From Aphelocoma coerulescens (Eukaryota > Chordata > Aves > Passeriformes > Corvidae): a stretch of DNA of 64,000 nucleotides. Below the pieces are notes generated by a model that ran no database searches, had not been told where the DNA came from, and worked only from the letters and a program-made list of their open reading frames with translations. The number at the start of each line of letters is the position of its first letter. Within the stretch, counting starts at the first letter, position 1. Made by a program: the position numbers and the translations under genes. The stretch is from assembly GCF_041296385.1 (NCBI RefSeq), contig NC_091014.1, positions 52,532,078-52,596,077 on the forward strand, given 5' to 3'. Shown here one piece after another: positions 1 through 32,289 of this stretch.

Positions 1-192
1 AAAATCAGCATATCCCTTGTTTGTGGCATATCTAACTAGGTATGTAGCAGGACTCTTGACAGGAAGGACCTTGCTGTCTCTCAGCAGGGATGGTTCATGC
101 CTGTAGGTGTTAAGCCCTGGGCAAGGTAAACACCACTTCCACTCACACCAAACACATCCTGTTTACAACACCATAGGGGAAGCCTGACTCAC
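1..192 (-). other. ACO2: ACO2 intron 16, partial
   Basis: Sequence downstream of the GTGAGT donor of exon 16. Reading the minus strand to base 1 shows none of the expected C-terminal motifs (for example NLKKQGLLPL), so the remaining coding exons, probably two, are outside. Confidence 0.85.
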
Positions 193-21138
<20,946 letters not shown>

Positions 21139-21142
<4 letters not shown>

Positions 21143-21163
21143 TTTGTTCACTGACAAAGATGG
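21139..21163 (-). promoter_or_regulatory. ACO2: Iron-responsive element (IRE) hairpin spanning the ACO2 start codon
   Basis: Read on the minus strand, the 25 bases form CCAU, a bulged C (21159), UUUGU, the hexaloop CAGUGA (21153-21148), ACAAA and AUGG. Upper stem UUUGU/ACAAA gives five pairs, and lower stem CCAU/AUGG gives four perfect pairs. Bulged C, five-pair upper stem and CAGUGN loop are the defining features of an IRE. Mammalian ACO2 mRNA is known to carry a 5' IRE that binds IRP1/IRP2 and represses translation when iron is low. Here the initiation AUG itself sits in the lower stem. Function in this species is inferred from the exact match; the cap site is not visible. Confidence 0.93.
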
Positions 21164-21489
21164 AGTCGCGCCGCGATAGCGTCACGCGGCCCCTTTGACA
21201 TCTCCGGCGCGCGCCCAGGGGCGTGGCCGCGAGGGTCCTGGCAGGGGGACACCCACGACAGGGAGAGGGTCGTCGGCTGCCACGCGGATCTTCTCTGGGC
21301 GGAGAAAGGTTAGAGATAGAGTGGCTTTAGGGCGAAGGTTTATCTCGGCATCCTCCGGCGTTTTCCCGCTCGGGGGAAGCGCTCTGGCAGGCGCTGCCCT
21401 CACCCCGGCCAGGACCCGGGGGCGGGGCGGTGCGGTGGTGAGGGCTCCGCGGGGCCGCAGCAGCAGCGCCAGGCGGGTATCGCCTCGCC
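21164..21489. promoter_or_regulatory. Shared bidirectional promoter of ACO2 (minus) and PHF5A (plus)
   Basis: The two start codons are 347 bases apart and face away from each other, so both promoters must lie in this stretch, as in human. It is GC-rich and I see no TATA box. A TGACG half-CRE (minus strand of GCGTCACG, 21178-21185) lies near the ACO2 side. Exact transcription starts cannot be read from sequence. For the ACO2 IRE to be transcribed, its cap site must be upstream of 21163. Confidence 0.8.
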
Positions 21490-21541
21490 ATGGCCAAGCA
21501 CCACCCGGACCTTATCTTCTGCCGCAAGCAGGCGGGTGTGG
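21490..21541 (+). CDS. PHF5A: PHF5A coding exon 1
   Basis: Encodes residues 1-17 ([17 protein letters not shown]) plus one base of A18. Donor is GTGG|GTGAGT with GT at 21542. Preceded by GC-rich 5'UTR; its first base is unknown. Confidence 0.97.
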
Positions 21542-24500
21542 GTGAGTCCTGGGGGATGGAGGGGTAGGGGGATGAGGATGGAGGATTCCCCTCGCCCCAT
21601 TTCCCGCCGCGGGGCGAGCGGGAGGCGCGCGCGCGTGTGGGCCCGTTACCGGCCGTTGGGTGCGCGCGCGGCCGTTAGGCCCGACGGAGGGGGGGGAGGA
21701 GGAGCGGCGCGCGCCGCCCGCTTCTGTCTCCCTCCCTCTCTCTATTCCTCCCTCTCTCTATTCCTCCCTCTCTCTCGCCCTCTTTTGCTTTCCTTTTATT
21801 TTCCTGTTGTTTTGCTGCCCCGCCGTGCGTTACGGATCTAAGCAGCATTTGGGAACATCTTTTTGGCTGTGAGATAAAAGTTATCTTCCGGGTTATCCCT
21901 GTAATACAGATAACGGGATTTATCCTTGTCGCATGTGGGTCAGAATTTGGGTCAAGTTTTAAAGAACTCTTGTACAAGATTAGAAGTTGAGGTACCCCTT
22001 CCAGGTTTTTGTCACTTTTTGTAAAAGCAAATTTAACGAACAACTTTCTGAAAAACCCATAAACACAAAACATTTAGCTGCACTGTCCATACGAAATATC
22101 TTCTTAGAATAGTCAGTGCTTCTAACCATCTGTCTATGTTGAAAAGTCATGTCCTGACAAACCCCTTGTCTTTTCAGCCAAATCACTATTTAGTCTTTGT
22201 GAATGTGGACATCTAGTCTTTGAAACTCGATATTTATGGCATTTATCCAAATTCCTAAAATCATTGTTGTGAGTGTCCTAGACAAGTGACAAGACTTCTA
22301 AGATACATTTAACTTCGTGTTCTAAAGCAAAGGTGTTTGGGCTGCTTTAAACAAACACTTGATTTTATTTCCCCCCCCCCCGTCTAAAACTGTGCCAAGA
22401 CTCATGTACAGCATTTCCTTCAGTCAGACACACTGGCTGTGTTTGAAGTGGAATAATTAATGTATGTTTTCTTACTGCAGAGGGGGGTCATTGTGCATTC
22501 ACAGTGCATCTCTGGTCTTGGTAAATATCTCCAGGATGATATATATTGTTTATCATGAAGGTTTTTATTTATGCTCAAACTGTTTCTGTGGTTTAACCTT
22601 TAGGTTTTTTTAAGGACTGCTCATTACAGAAGATAATTATTTGACATTCAAGCTTGTAGTTGCTTAGATTTTTCTCCTGCCTCAAATAATTTTTTCTTTA
22701 TTTTTATTCTTTCAGCAATCGGAAGACTCTGTGAAAAATGTAAGTATAGTGTCCACGTTTAGTTGCTTGATAACATGGTGGTGTGGTTAGAGCATGCAGT
22801 TTGGAGTCAAAGGTTGGAATTTATTTTTGCTTTAACCACAAACTTGATGCCACTCTGAGACTGGACCAATTACCTTAATGTTGCAAGTGTAACTCAAGGA
22901 ATACTTAAAAAGCAAGCTCAAACAAGACTCTCACAGGAACACAGTTCTAGAGTGAGTAGCTGCTGCCAGCATTTCCAGTGGCTGAGGCTACAGTGAGTAC
23001 TTTACTGGATGCTTGTAATCTGTAATACCAAAATCTCATCCTGATTATTTCAAAGCAGGGGGGAAAAATGCATTTTTGAATTCTGGCTTCGTCATACTGT
23101 GAGAAAGTATGATTCAGCATCTAGGAGAAGAAGAAATGGAGGGCAAATGTCTAGAGTTAGAACAGGAAAAAAACCCCATGTAATCGAATGTTTAGCTGTG
23201 AAAGGGAAGAAAGAGTATGATCTGTTGTTAGATCCTTGTGATCTGTTGTTTGCTCTTGTAAGGGAACAGAACAAATGAGGTGAGTAGTCTGTGACTCAAA
23301 AATAGTGTGAAAATAAGTAAGGTGGGAGAAGGACAGTGTGAAGCAAGATGATCGTTTTCAAGAGCCCCTGACAGTGAAACAGATTCCCATTGGTAGTAGC
23401 TGAGGGCTATCACACCAGAGATTTAAGAGCAGGTTAGGCAAGCTGTCTGTGGGAGTCAGGATTAGATACCTTGGGAACTGGTAATGAGATATGAAGCCTT
23501 TCATCTGTAGGTCAGTGTTTTGGTTAAGGTCCAGCACAGCAGAAACTGTCACTGGCATCTGATGGCTCCTTGCCTGTATGGTATGACTACTTGAATTTCA
23601 CTCAATTCCTTGTGAGAGCAAGAGCAACTTTTGTGAAATGGCCGTTCATGGCAGTTTGCCCTTTCTTTGGTCTTCTCACAGATGAAGGATTAAAGGGACC
23701 ACGAGTACAATCTCTTACCTCTTTGAGAATAGTAACTCCAGACTTTTGTTTTTGTTGATGTGGCACTGTAAGAGAAGCTTACACTGCTGTTTCTGTGTAG
23801 GTAAGGACACTAGTCCTGTCAGTGTGGCTTTTTGTTTTTAAGTGAAAAAGTCAGGAAAAGTTGTAGCATAAATGTGGTGGTACAGTCTAAGCAAGTCTTG
23901 GCTAATCACAAAGAAGTAACTTTGGGTTTCTTCCCTGACTGTGAATGTATGACTAAATTAAAAAAACCCCCTCGAATATTGCAGGCCACGGCCCTTGTTC
24001 CTCTCAAGTCTGTGTGCAATACAAAGTTATGCCCTGTGCCTGCAAGGCACATTTCTGCAGTTCAGCTGTATTGTCTTTGAGTGTACAGGCAAGTTCTTTG
24101 ACTAGGAAGCTTTTCCTCTGACATGGGGGTGGCAAAAAGGACATTCTGTAACCAAAGGCTCTGCTGTGCTCGCAGGTGACGGCAAGTGCGTGATCTGCGA
24201 CTCGTACGTGCGGCCCTGCACCCTGGTGCGCATCTGTGACGAGTGTAACTATGGCTCCTACCAGGGCCGCTGCGTCATCTGCGGGGGGCCCGGAGTGTCC
24301 GACGCCTACTACTGCAAGGAGTGCACCATCCAGGAAAAAGATGTATGTTGCCATCCCAGCTACATGGTAGCCGTGCTTACCTTTAAGGGGCTTGGAGCTG
24401 CTGAAATTAGTGCTGGGACATGGGATGCTTGGCACTCGTTTGCAGTACCTCAAACCTTTCTTCCCGTTCTGATAGTTCCCTGGGTTTGCAAAGCATTTTG

Positions 24501-27424
24501 AGGCATTGTAACTCTCTTCATTTTAAGGATCTGACTGTTTCGCACGCTCACAGTTCATTTCCTTCACACACTGCTTGTTACCACTTCAGGTTGTTATCTT
24601 ACTACCTCTCCAGCCTAGGCTTCACCAGGGTCAGAAACATTGCAGACACTGTAAGGCAGGGGCAGGAGCAGCTCCTCACCAGGAGTCCATTATGAGCCAC
24701 TGATTAAGAGCACATATGGTACTGTAGGGCCTGTGGAATCAAAACCTTTGTTTTCCTTTGAATAACAACATAAAGTTGGTCCTTAGTGTCCAGTGGCTCC
24801 ACTGGTAATTGTGTTTCACAAGTTTGATGCTTGTATCATTTCAATGGGATACAATTTATATTTTCTTATTCTTTTCTGGAATGGTGTATATTGTAGATAT
24901 CTCTTTCTCCTAATGTTTTTTGGTGTCATGGTCCCTTTTGTCTACAGTCAGAGCTATAATCTTTTTATAATGTTGTGCTGAAAGATAGCCACTGCACATG
25001 TGAAATAAGGCAGCTGTTCACTCCTTCTAAGGCTTTTGTTAATAATCCAACACAATGAGTACAGGAGATGAAGAACTGCAACAAAGCATTAGAAAGACCT
25101 TACAGAAGAACAAGAACATGGTGCTTACAGTTCTGCTATCCCAGAATATAGGTCTGGTAGCTGTGAGAGTGTCTGTTAAAGGTTGCCCTGTGTTTTGCAA
25201 ATATCATTTCCTGTGCACCCTAATGACTGAAGAACATGCTGAGAGGGTGGTTCAGAGCGATTTACAGGAGTGTCCTCAGCTGAGTGAGTTGCTGGTTTAA
25301 TTCTCTCCAGTGCCTGTTTTCTCTAGAGGACTGCAGCCAAATCCAGGACCGGAGCAGGTCTTCATTTGAATTAAGTCATTAGATCTAACAGGACCATAAT
25401 ATTTCTCTGTTTCTAGATATGGATATAAGTGCTGTGATGGTGATGCTGCCTCCTACTTTAAAAATGCTTTGAGAAATAGTAGTTTTGTTGGAATGAAGAC
25501 ACGTGGCTTTATAAGTCATGAGTAAAATAGGCTTGGTTTTATTTTTATCAATTCATATGGATTCCCAACAGGTGTTTATCATAACCTAAGATCACCTGTA
25601 TCTTATCATGTCTGGTTCAGGTGTGAAATAGCCAGCTGCTCTGTCAGGGAGGACTGTAAAAAACATAGAGCTAGAGGAGAATAACAGGTCCGGAGTATTT
25701 TAACACCTGGGTGAAGGCTGCCATGAGTGAAGAAAGTTGCTCCGTAGCAGAAAACTCAAATGTTACATATTCATGCAGATGTGAATTTGCAGATCTGAAA
25801 CAGCAGATTTGACATGATTTGTTTCAGGATTGAAAAGTGCTGGCACAAGCGTAGGGAGCTCAGAAGGAGGAAAGTTAAGTGTGCTGCTGCCTGTCACAAT
25901 TATGGTGTCTGGTGCTGATGTGAACAAGAAAAAGAGATGGACAGAGCTCTGTACCTGAAGCTTTAACAGTCCAAGGTTTCAGCCACAGCACTTCCATCAT
26001 CCTCAGAGGAAGACTGGAAAAGAAAGTGAAGCAAGAAAACAAATGAAATGGAGGGCAGAGGTGGAATGCTATTGGGCACAAGGCAAAGGACCTGGTTACT
26101 CTTGGTTCGTTTATTCTGGTGGAGGAAGGAATGAAGTATTGTTTCAGCCCACTTTGATCTGTGGGTAAGGGCCAGAATCCCACCTTGTCACCCAGGACAT
26201 GAGTTGCAAACAGTAATTTTTCCTGGAGAAAGGAGCACGCTCATGAGCTGTGTCCTTAGGAGGAGGTGGAAGAATGAACAGAGCCCTGCAATAAGGCTGT
26301 CAGGATCTGAACAGACTCTATGGATCGTGGGAGGCAAGGCTTGAAAGAGTCCTACTATTGAGGTTCAAAATGAAATAAGGAGACAATAGCTAGAAATGGG
26401 TTGTGGCAGGTGTATGGGGGAGGGATGATTTCTGTTCCCCACCTCTCCTGTTATTCCTATCATGCAGATCCTCCCCACCAGATTCCATCTCTGGCACAGC
26501 AGGCAGGCAGCTTGGGTGCAGATTCTACAGCATCTGACATCTGCCCAGGGGCTTTCTAAATGTAATGCACTCAGGCTTGCACATCAGCCAAGGACACGTG
26601 TTCCTCTGCCTTCTGGGCCCCTCACAGCTGCTGTGGCCAGCCATAATGTTTTGCCCTAAAGAATTATGCAGATGCTGGGCTCAGGTGACCCACGGGCAAA
26701 TGTTCCCAGGTATATCAAGAGGTGTATTTCTGATTTGGTTTTGCAACCACACCTCTCAGGAGGGTCTCCCCTACTCCCCTTGCTTTTCTTGTGTTGTTTT
26801 CCTCACCATCTACTGGAATTCAGGTACAAGAACTTACTGTGTAGCTGCTGTGAGTAGCTGACTGTACAGCCTCTGCAGTAATTGATCCAGGATGCAAGAA
26901 ATCTGAGATTCAGTTCTGCTGTCACAGCTGAGAGGGGTTCCTAAACACAAGAATGGTTTGGTGGCATCTAGAGCAGCAAGATTCTTCTTGGCTAAGGAGG
27001 GGAAGGGTTATTCCTCTGGGCTCTATAAGTCCTGCATATCCTAATTTAGAAAGAATTCAGTCTTGAGGCACTGAGCATCCTTTTCATTAAATGGCTGATG
27101 TTATATGAGCTGCTTTCCATTTTGGCCCTGAGGGAGACCATGTCCTACAGTAATGCTGAAAAGATATCCATCCTCTTCTCTGTTCCAGCTCTCTTACTGG
27201 AGAGTAATTTGTCTGTACAGGTGTTTGAAATGTGTTGAGGATGGGGTGAAGAGTGTGGGAACTGAGAACCTACTAAAACTATGATGTTGTTCTGTGTTTG
27301 CCCATTTTCTAACTTACATTTTCTCTTCTTACAGAGAGATGGTTGCCCTAAGATCGTCAACCTGGGCAGTTCCAAGACAGATCTTTTCTATGAAAGGAAA
27401 AAGTATGGCTTCAAGAAGAGGTGA
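21490..27424 (+). CDS. PHF5A: PHD finger-like domain protein 5A, SF3b14b subunit of U2 snRNP
   Basis: PHF5A is a small nuclear zinc-binding protein of the SF3b complex. It supports SF3B1 in recognition of the intron branch point. Four coding exons (21490-21541, 22716-22739, 24176-24342, 27335-27424) total 333 nt and give 110 residues plus stop, the usual family length. The protein begins [16 protein letters not shown] and ends KKYGFKKR, and equals the human protein as I know it. Thirteen cysteines, mostly in CXXC pairs (C23/C26, C30/C33, C46/C49, C58/C61, C72/C75), build the knotted zinc fingers. Y36, known in human as part of the pladienolide-binding pocket, is present. The start codon has G at -3 and +4. 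Transcription shares a promoter with ACO2. Confidence 0.98.
21731..21777 (+). repeat. 16-base pyrimidine tandem repeat, about three units
   Basis: The unit CCTCCCTCTCTCTATT occurs exactly twice (21731-21746, 21747-21762) and once more nearly complete (to 21777). It lies in PHF5A intron 1 next to the promoter. Confidence 0.85.
21872..21925. promoter_or_regulatory. Cluster of GATA-type motifs
   Basis: AGATAA at 21872, its inverted copy TTATCT at 21881 (a 6-3-6 palindrome), TTATCC near 21892, AGATAA at 21908 and TTATCC near 21920 fall within 54 bases, just downstream of the PHF5A promoter. Three match WGATAR. Binding is not shown; GATA motifs are short. Confidence 0.3.
22716..22739 (+). CDS. 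PHF5A: PHF5A coding exon 2 (24-base microexon)
   Basis: Completes A18 and encodes IGRLCEK plus the first base of C26. Acceptor TTTCAG at 22714-22715 and donor AAAT|GTAAGT. It carries C23 and half the codon of C26, so it is required for the first zinc site. Confidence 0.96.
22740..24175 (+). other. PHF5A: PHF5A intron 2
   Basis: A 1,436-base intron with no recognised element. Confidence 0.85.
24176..24342 (+). CDS. PHF5A: PHF5A coding exon 3
   Basis: Completes C26 and encodes residues 27-81, [18 protein letters not shown] to [10 protein letters not shown]. It contains most zinc ligands and Y36. Acceptor CTCGCAG, donor GAT|GTATGT. Confidence 0.98.
24343..27334 (+). other. PHF5A: PHF5A intron 3
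   Basis: A 2,992-base intron. An 81-codon ATG-started frame at 25055-25300 is the only item of note, without recognisable similarity. No repeats or snoRNA boxes could be assigned with confidence. Confidence 0.85.
27335..27424 (+). CDS. PHF5A: PHF5A coding exon 4 and stop
   Basis: Encodes residues 82-110, [19 protein letters not shown] to FKKR, then TGA at 27422-27424. Acceptor TTCTTACAG. C85 in DGCP is the last conserved cysteine. Confidence 0.98.
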
Positions 27425-28050
27425 TCCTATTCTTCCATGACTACCTCCTGTTGGGTTGGCAAGAGGGTCTTGGAACATCTCTGGACTTTACTCTTATTGA
27501 ACACTGGTTGATTATTTTTTTCTAAAGCAGTACAAATTCAGTAATATACTTGGGGTTGGAGAAATAACAGACTGAGTGGAGACTGAAACCTGATCAGAAC
27601 CAATGATGAAAGAGGGCAAATGAAGATTACTGTCTCTTGCCTTTGCAGAAGCTCTGCTAGCAGTTGCCCCAGCTCTCTAGACAAAGCAGAGTGGGCAAGC
27701 ACTTACATGTAGAGGAGACCAGCTCAGGAAAAATGGCAAGTGCGTTTCTAGTGTGGAGAAACGCACTAGAGGTGTTACAGCTTGAGGTTTTTCTTACTGG
27801 GCCTCCTCTCAATTGTTTGAAATTGCCCCATCCATCAGTGTTGAAGAACAGAGCACCATTCTGCTCCCCTCCTCCCTTCCTCCAGTATATTTCCATGCTG
27901 CCCTGTTTTGTAAGGAACCTGCTCATGGCTGGTGCCTTCCTAGGGAGAGCACAGCTGTTCCATGTTTTCTCTGACAGATTAATCCAAGGCCATTTCTTGT
28001 AACCATTCCTGTAGGATGCATACCAATAAAACTTTTTCTTTTGGGTTTTT
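27425..28050 (+). other. PHF5A: PHF5A 3'UTR
   Basis: Runs from the stop codon to just past the AATAAA at 28025-28030. A T-rich, GU-containing stretch follows at 28031-28060, as expected downstream of a cleavage site. The exact end is estimated. Confidence 0.75.
28025..28030 (+). terminator. PHF5A: PHF5A polyadenylation signal
   Basis: Canonical AATAAA about 600 bases after the PHF5A stop, followed by a U/GU-rich element. No earlier canonical signal lies between stop codon and this site. Confidence 0.85.
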
Positions 28051-31000
28051 ATTTTTTGTAAAACAAGAATTTCTCTTTGGTTCATTCTGTGCCTAGCCTC
28101 TCTGGAGCTTTCTGGGGACACGAAGGATTAGCCCAGCTAGCACTTCACAATGGGTTATCTGGTTTCTGACAGTGTCTGCTTATGGCCACGTGACCTTGCC
28201 ACAAGGAGCTTCAGGGAACGGCTCTTGCTTTTGTCTGCCTGTGATCCCAGCCACTGATCATTTTGTCCCGTAGCATGAGGATCGCTGAGCTTGTAACCCT
28301 TACCCTGGCTAATACGGCTGTGGATGTTGTTTCACCGTGCAAACATCCAATCCCTTTCTAAAACCTACTAAGCTATTTGACTTGCTATCCTGTTCTTGTG
28401 AATAAGTTAAAGCCTTCCCTGCTGTAACGGGAAACCAACTATTGTGTTCTAGGCTATTGGCCGTGTGCGTGCTGGAAACCAGAGGCTGCTTGTTTGTCAA
28501 ATACCAGTACAGGCTAAAAGCAGTCTGTTGGCTCAGCAAAGATCTGGGAACAGGCGCCTTTGTGCAGAGGCGGAACTGAGTTCCCCATGGGTGTGTACGC
28601 TCCTCAGATGGTTAAATCAGGGTCCTGGCTCAGTGTGTGTGCCCTGTAGTCCTTCAAGCGCTTGTAGTCTGAGCAGAGCGTGTGCTACACTAACATGGTT
28701 GTCTTTGTGCAGTCTTGGGGTGCAGAGCCCCAAGACCTTTTTTTTGTTTTGTGCCCCTTCCAGGATTTCAGCTATTTCTTTGAGGCTAGTACCAATTCCT
28801 CTAACTACTCTTTGGCTTAAATGCCTCTTCTACCTGCTGCAACCATTTGGATAAAAGTGAAAAGCACACAAGTTGTGATTATCCTCCCCTCAAAAGTAAT
28901 TTTTCCCCTGCTGCAGCTGGCTTTATCTATCACTGGCCCTACAGCTATCTCAGCTGCTCCTCCCTCTCCTGCCCCCAGCTATTAATTCTGTCAGGTTTCT
29001 CTTCCAGGCTTTTTGCAGTATGAGGGTATGCTTTCTTCCCTGCACCATGGTTTCCCTACACAGCTTCTGGTGGATGCCATTTGCCAAGATGTTCAGAGCA
29101 ATCTAGCTCATTGGTTACAGGAAACCTATTCTCCCAAAGCAGTTCAATGGGAATAAGCAACTGCCTCTGTAGACCGGGAAGCCCATGTCAGACCTGTTAT
29201 CAGCCATTTTAAATGCTGTATTTCTTTAAAAGCAGGCCATGACATGCAGATTTTTTGTACCTGGAACTTTATCACTTCAACCAGAATTTATCACTTACCC
29301 TCAGTCAGGCTGCCCAAATTATCAAGCTAGGAATGCAGAAGGTTTGTACGTATTTTTTTTCTTTCCTGGAAATTTGGAAGGTGACAAAAGTTTTTCAATG
29401 AAGGTAGAGGGAAATTAAGTAAGGAATTATTTTTTGCCTCAGAACCAATACCCCCTGGTGAGCTAGTTTTAGAGCACCCCTTGTTCCTAATCATTTAGCA
29501 GGATCAGCCAGGCAGGGCTTGCTGTAGAGGTACGAGTGTTCCCATCCCTTCCCCCATCCCCAAAAATGGCTGAGCATACTCACTTTCTTGGCACTCCCGA
29601 CGCCCTCATGCTGACTGCTGGACATATCAGTCTGGATTCTGAGAGTTAAGCTGCCATTTCTAGTTGTTCTGAGTCACTGGGCAGGTGGAGAGAGGGAGGG
29701 ACAAGCTTTTTCCCCTTTGCCTTGTTTGCTCAGACAGCTCCAGGGAGCATGCCAAATGCTGCTGGTGCTCAGATCAGTTCAGTGCCACTGCCTTTCTAGT
29801 ACTTTCAGAGCATGGACAGGACATTGCCCTGAAGCTGCTAATTCAGACAAGGGTAATGGACACATTTTTGTAGCCCAGAAAAATAACCCTTTGCTTGCCT
29901 GGCAATGATTTCTATGCACCAGTAGATGATACCTAGGCAGGGCCTTTAGAAAACTGCAGTATTTTTCACCTAAATGGATTTTAAAGTACTTGTCCAGGAG
30001 AAGGAGATTGCCTTGCAGTACTGGAGACCAGAGCACGTGCTAAAAGGGCAAGTTTCCCCACAGGGGGGGAATGAGGCAAGACACGTCCTGCTGCTGTGTG
30101 CAGGCCAAGCTTTGGAAGGGCTTCATCAGTCTGTGGAGTCCTATGCAGCCAGATTCAGGGGCTCCTGGCTGCCAGCTGCGAAGTACTTGTGTGGCAACAG
30201 CAGGGAAGGGTGGGAGAGACAGGGACAGCTTTGTCAACGTGGCAGCTGAAACCCCATGGTGCTGTCTTCAAATCCTAATGCGTGGAGCTAAATGTGTCTT
30301 CCTGCCATTACTTTCCTAGGTAGTGGGGTTTTTTTATTAAAATGTTGTGTAACAAATTTTTAAAAACCCTTTAATTTCAAATATTTACATTGAAGGAGAG
30401 AACACGGGACCTCTTGGCCTATTAAGAAATTGGCCTCTGTTGCCAGTACCAACAAGGCATTGCTGTGTTCTGAAATGTAGGTGTTCCCTGTTACACACCC
30501 CTTCAGACCAACTGCCAGCCACAGCTGAGCTCAGCAAATAGCTCTGTAACATACCTCCAGTCCCTTGAAGCACCTAGACCTTGTCTTGACAAAGCTCTTG
30601 AGCCCCAAGCATTACTTTTCTTTAAAAAAAGACAAAACGAAAAGGTAGATGAAGGCCTGGAATCTGCCTGTGAGCTTTTCCCGTGGGAGCTGCACTGACA
30701 AAATCTTGCTTCTGAAACCTTATCTGCACAGGAGCTGTTATTTTCTCATTACAGACATCAGCTGGAGATGTTTGCCTTTTTCAATAGCAGGAAAGAATTT
30801 TTCATTTCCTTGGGGTTGTCATGTGAATTGAATGTACAGAGGATTCAGGGTATGGCGATATTAATTATGCCCAGTTATAACCTGACTCCCCTTCCTTGGC
30901 ATTAAATAACCCGACCAAACGAGCTCTGTCCCAGTGGCTTGGCAATTGCTCCCGTCCCTATGCACACGTGACACGGTAGCTCTGCTTTGACGTAAGAGCC

Positions 31001-32020
31001 AAATGGTTGAGAATGCAGGAGCAGATACTGTGACAGAATTCCTCTGCCTGCGTGTGTACAAGGGCAAGGCCATAATTAAAGGAGCACAATCAAGGCACAG
31101 GTATTTTAAAGAGCCCTAATATGACATCCTCTTAGTAACACCTTATTAAAACAATAATAGAATTTTAGAAATGTAATTGCCTTTTTTTGCTTAATGATGC
31201 TAAAAATAGCTCAGTCGTTTTAACTTCCTGATCTCTGGCTAACAGCATGGGTTTTTTTTCCAGCAAAGCAAGGGAATAATTGAAAAAAAAAAAAATAAAA
31301 GGTGTTCATTTGTAACTAAATTCCTTTTAAAATAGGAGTGACGAAAATAAGGCTGCTCATAATAGTTCTCATAAATCTTCCACTTCTCTTTCCCCTTCTC
31401 CTGCAGTAAAAAAACAACTTCAAAAGTTGGTTTTTTTTCTTTAATCAGTGGGAAAACGAGCAAAGTTGGGTGCTGTGTCTGGGAAGGAACATTAATAGAT
31501 TTCTTAACGCATGGTGTTGGCTGGCCTCAAAAGAAATGCTCTTCCGTGGCAAAGGCAGTACCTGAGCTAAAGTGTTCCTGAATGAGGGAGGACAAACCAA
31601 ACCCAGAAGGAGGCTGAGGACTATTGTGGAAATGGGGCAAGAGATGAACTTTGTATCTTTGCACTTGGGAGCTGGTTGCCAGGCCAGCTACCCCTGCTGC
31701 AACAGAGACTGCGGTAATGCTTGTGTCACCCTCTGCTTGTGTCAGCACTGAGGAAGATGTAGGACGTGTGGCTGGGAGAGCCTGGAAACACCATTCTTGG
31801 TGTCCCTTCCACTTGGGTCAAAAGCTGCTTTATGTGTGGACAGCAAGCAGCCTTTGCAAGTGGTGTGTGTGCAAGATGGTGTGACCTCGGACTGTAAAAT
31901 ACACGGCCTGGGGATGCCTGTCGGCATTTTCTTCATTTTCCTGGAACAAGTAATGGGTATGCTTTGAAATAAAGGGTGTGGATCTGTGTGTGCGCTGGGT
32001 GAGAGTGCCTTCAGCTTGCC
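28051..32020. other. Intergenic, PHF5A to TOB2
   Basis: About 4 kb without a recognisable gene or mobile element. A weak CTCF-like site (CACCAGGGGG on the minus strand, about 29451-29459) and an element-rich block at 30,840-31,290 are listed separately. Open frames here have no family signature. Confidence 0.75.
30840..31290. promoter_or_regulatory. Candidate TOB2 upstream enhancer
   Basis: An AT-balanced block dense in recognisable motifs. It has a palindromic E-box CACGTG (30965-30970), a CRE-like TGACGTAA (30988-30995), several ATTA/TAAT cores and a perfect MEF2 site CTAAAAATAG (31200-31209). It lies 1-2 kb upstream of the TOB2 CpG island. Motif density and lack of repeats suggest a conserved enhancer; no alignment was available to test this. 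Confidence 0.35.
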
Positions 32021-32289
32021 AGTGGGCGGTGCAGCTCAGCCTTTGGCAATGGAGGTGCCGCCATCGGCCCCTGGCCCCAGGGATGGCCGTCACCACGGTT
32101 GTCCTTCCCCAGGGCAGCCTGTAACCTCGAACCGTGCCCGAAGCCGCGAACGCTCCGCGGTACGGGGCGGGAGCACCCGGGACGGCGTAGGCCGCGGCCG
32201 CCCCGGTGCCTACATCTCCCGGCAGTCCCCGGGCCGCGCCCGGCACCGCCCGCCGCGCACACCCCCTTCGGCTCACTGGCTGAGGCAGC

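Larger units (their letters stand above)
21542..22715 (+). other. PHF5A: PHF5A intron 1
   Basis: A 1,174-base intron. It holds a pyrimidine tandem repeat at 21731-21777, a cluster of GATA-type motifs at 21872-21925 and an 11-base C run at 22371-22381. It ends with a T-rich tract and TTTCAG. Confidence 0.88.

Noticed and set aside
21195..21545. 116-codon frame overlapping the PHF5A start, as a possible upstream ORF
   Set aside because: It begins with TTG, not ATG, and no evidence places it in the PHF5A leader.
21630..21675. NRF-1 sites in GCGCGCGCG runs near PHF5A exon 1
   Set aside because: The runs lack the central GCGCATGCGC pattern; simple CG repeats only.
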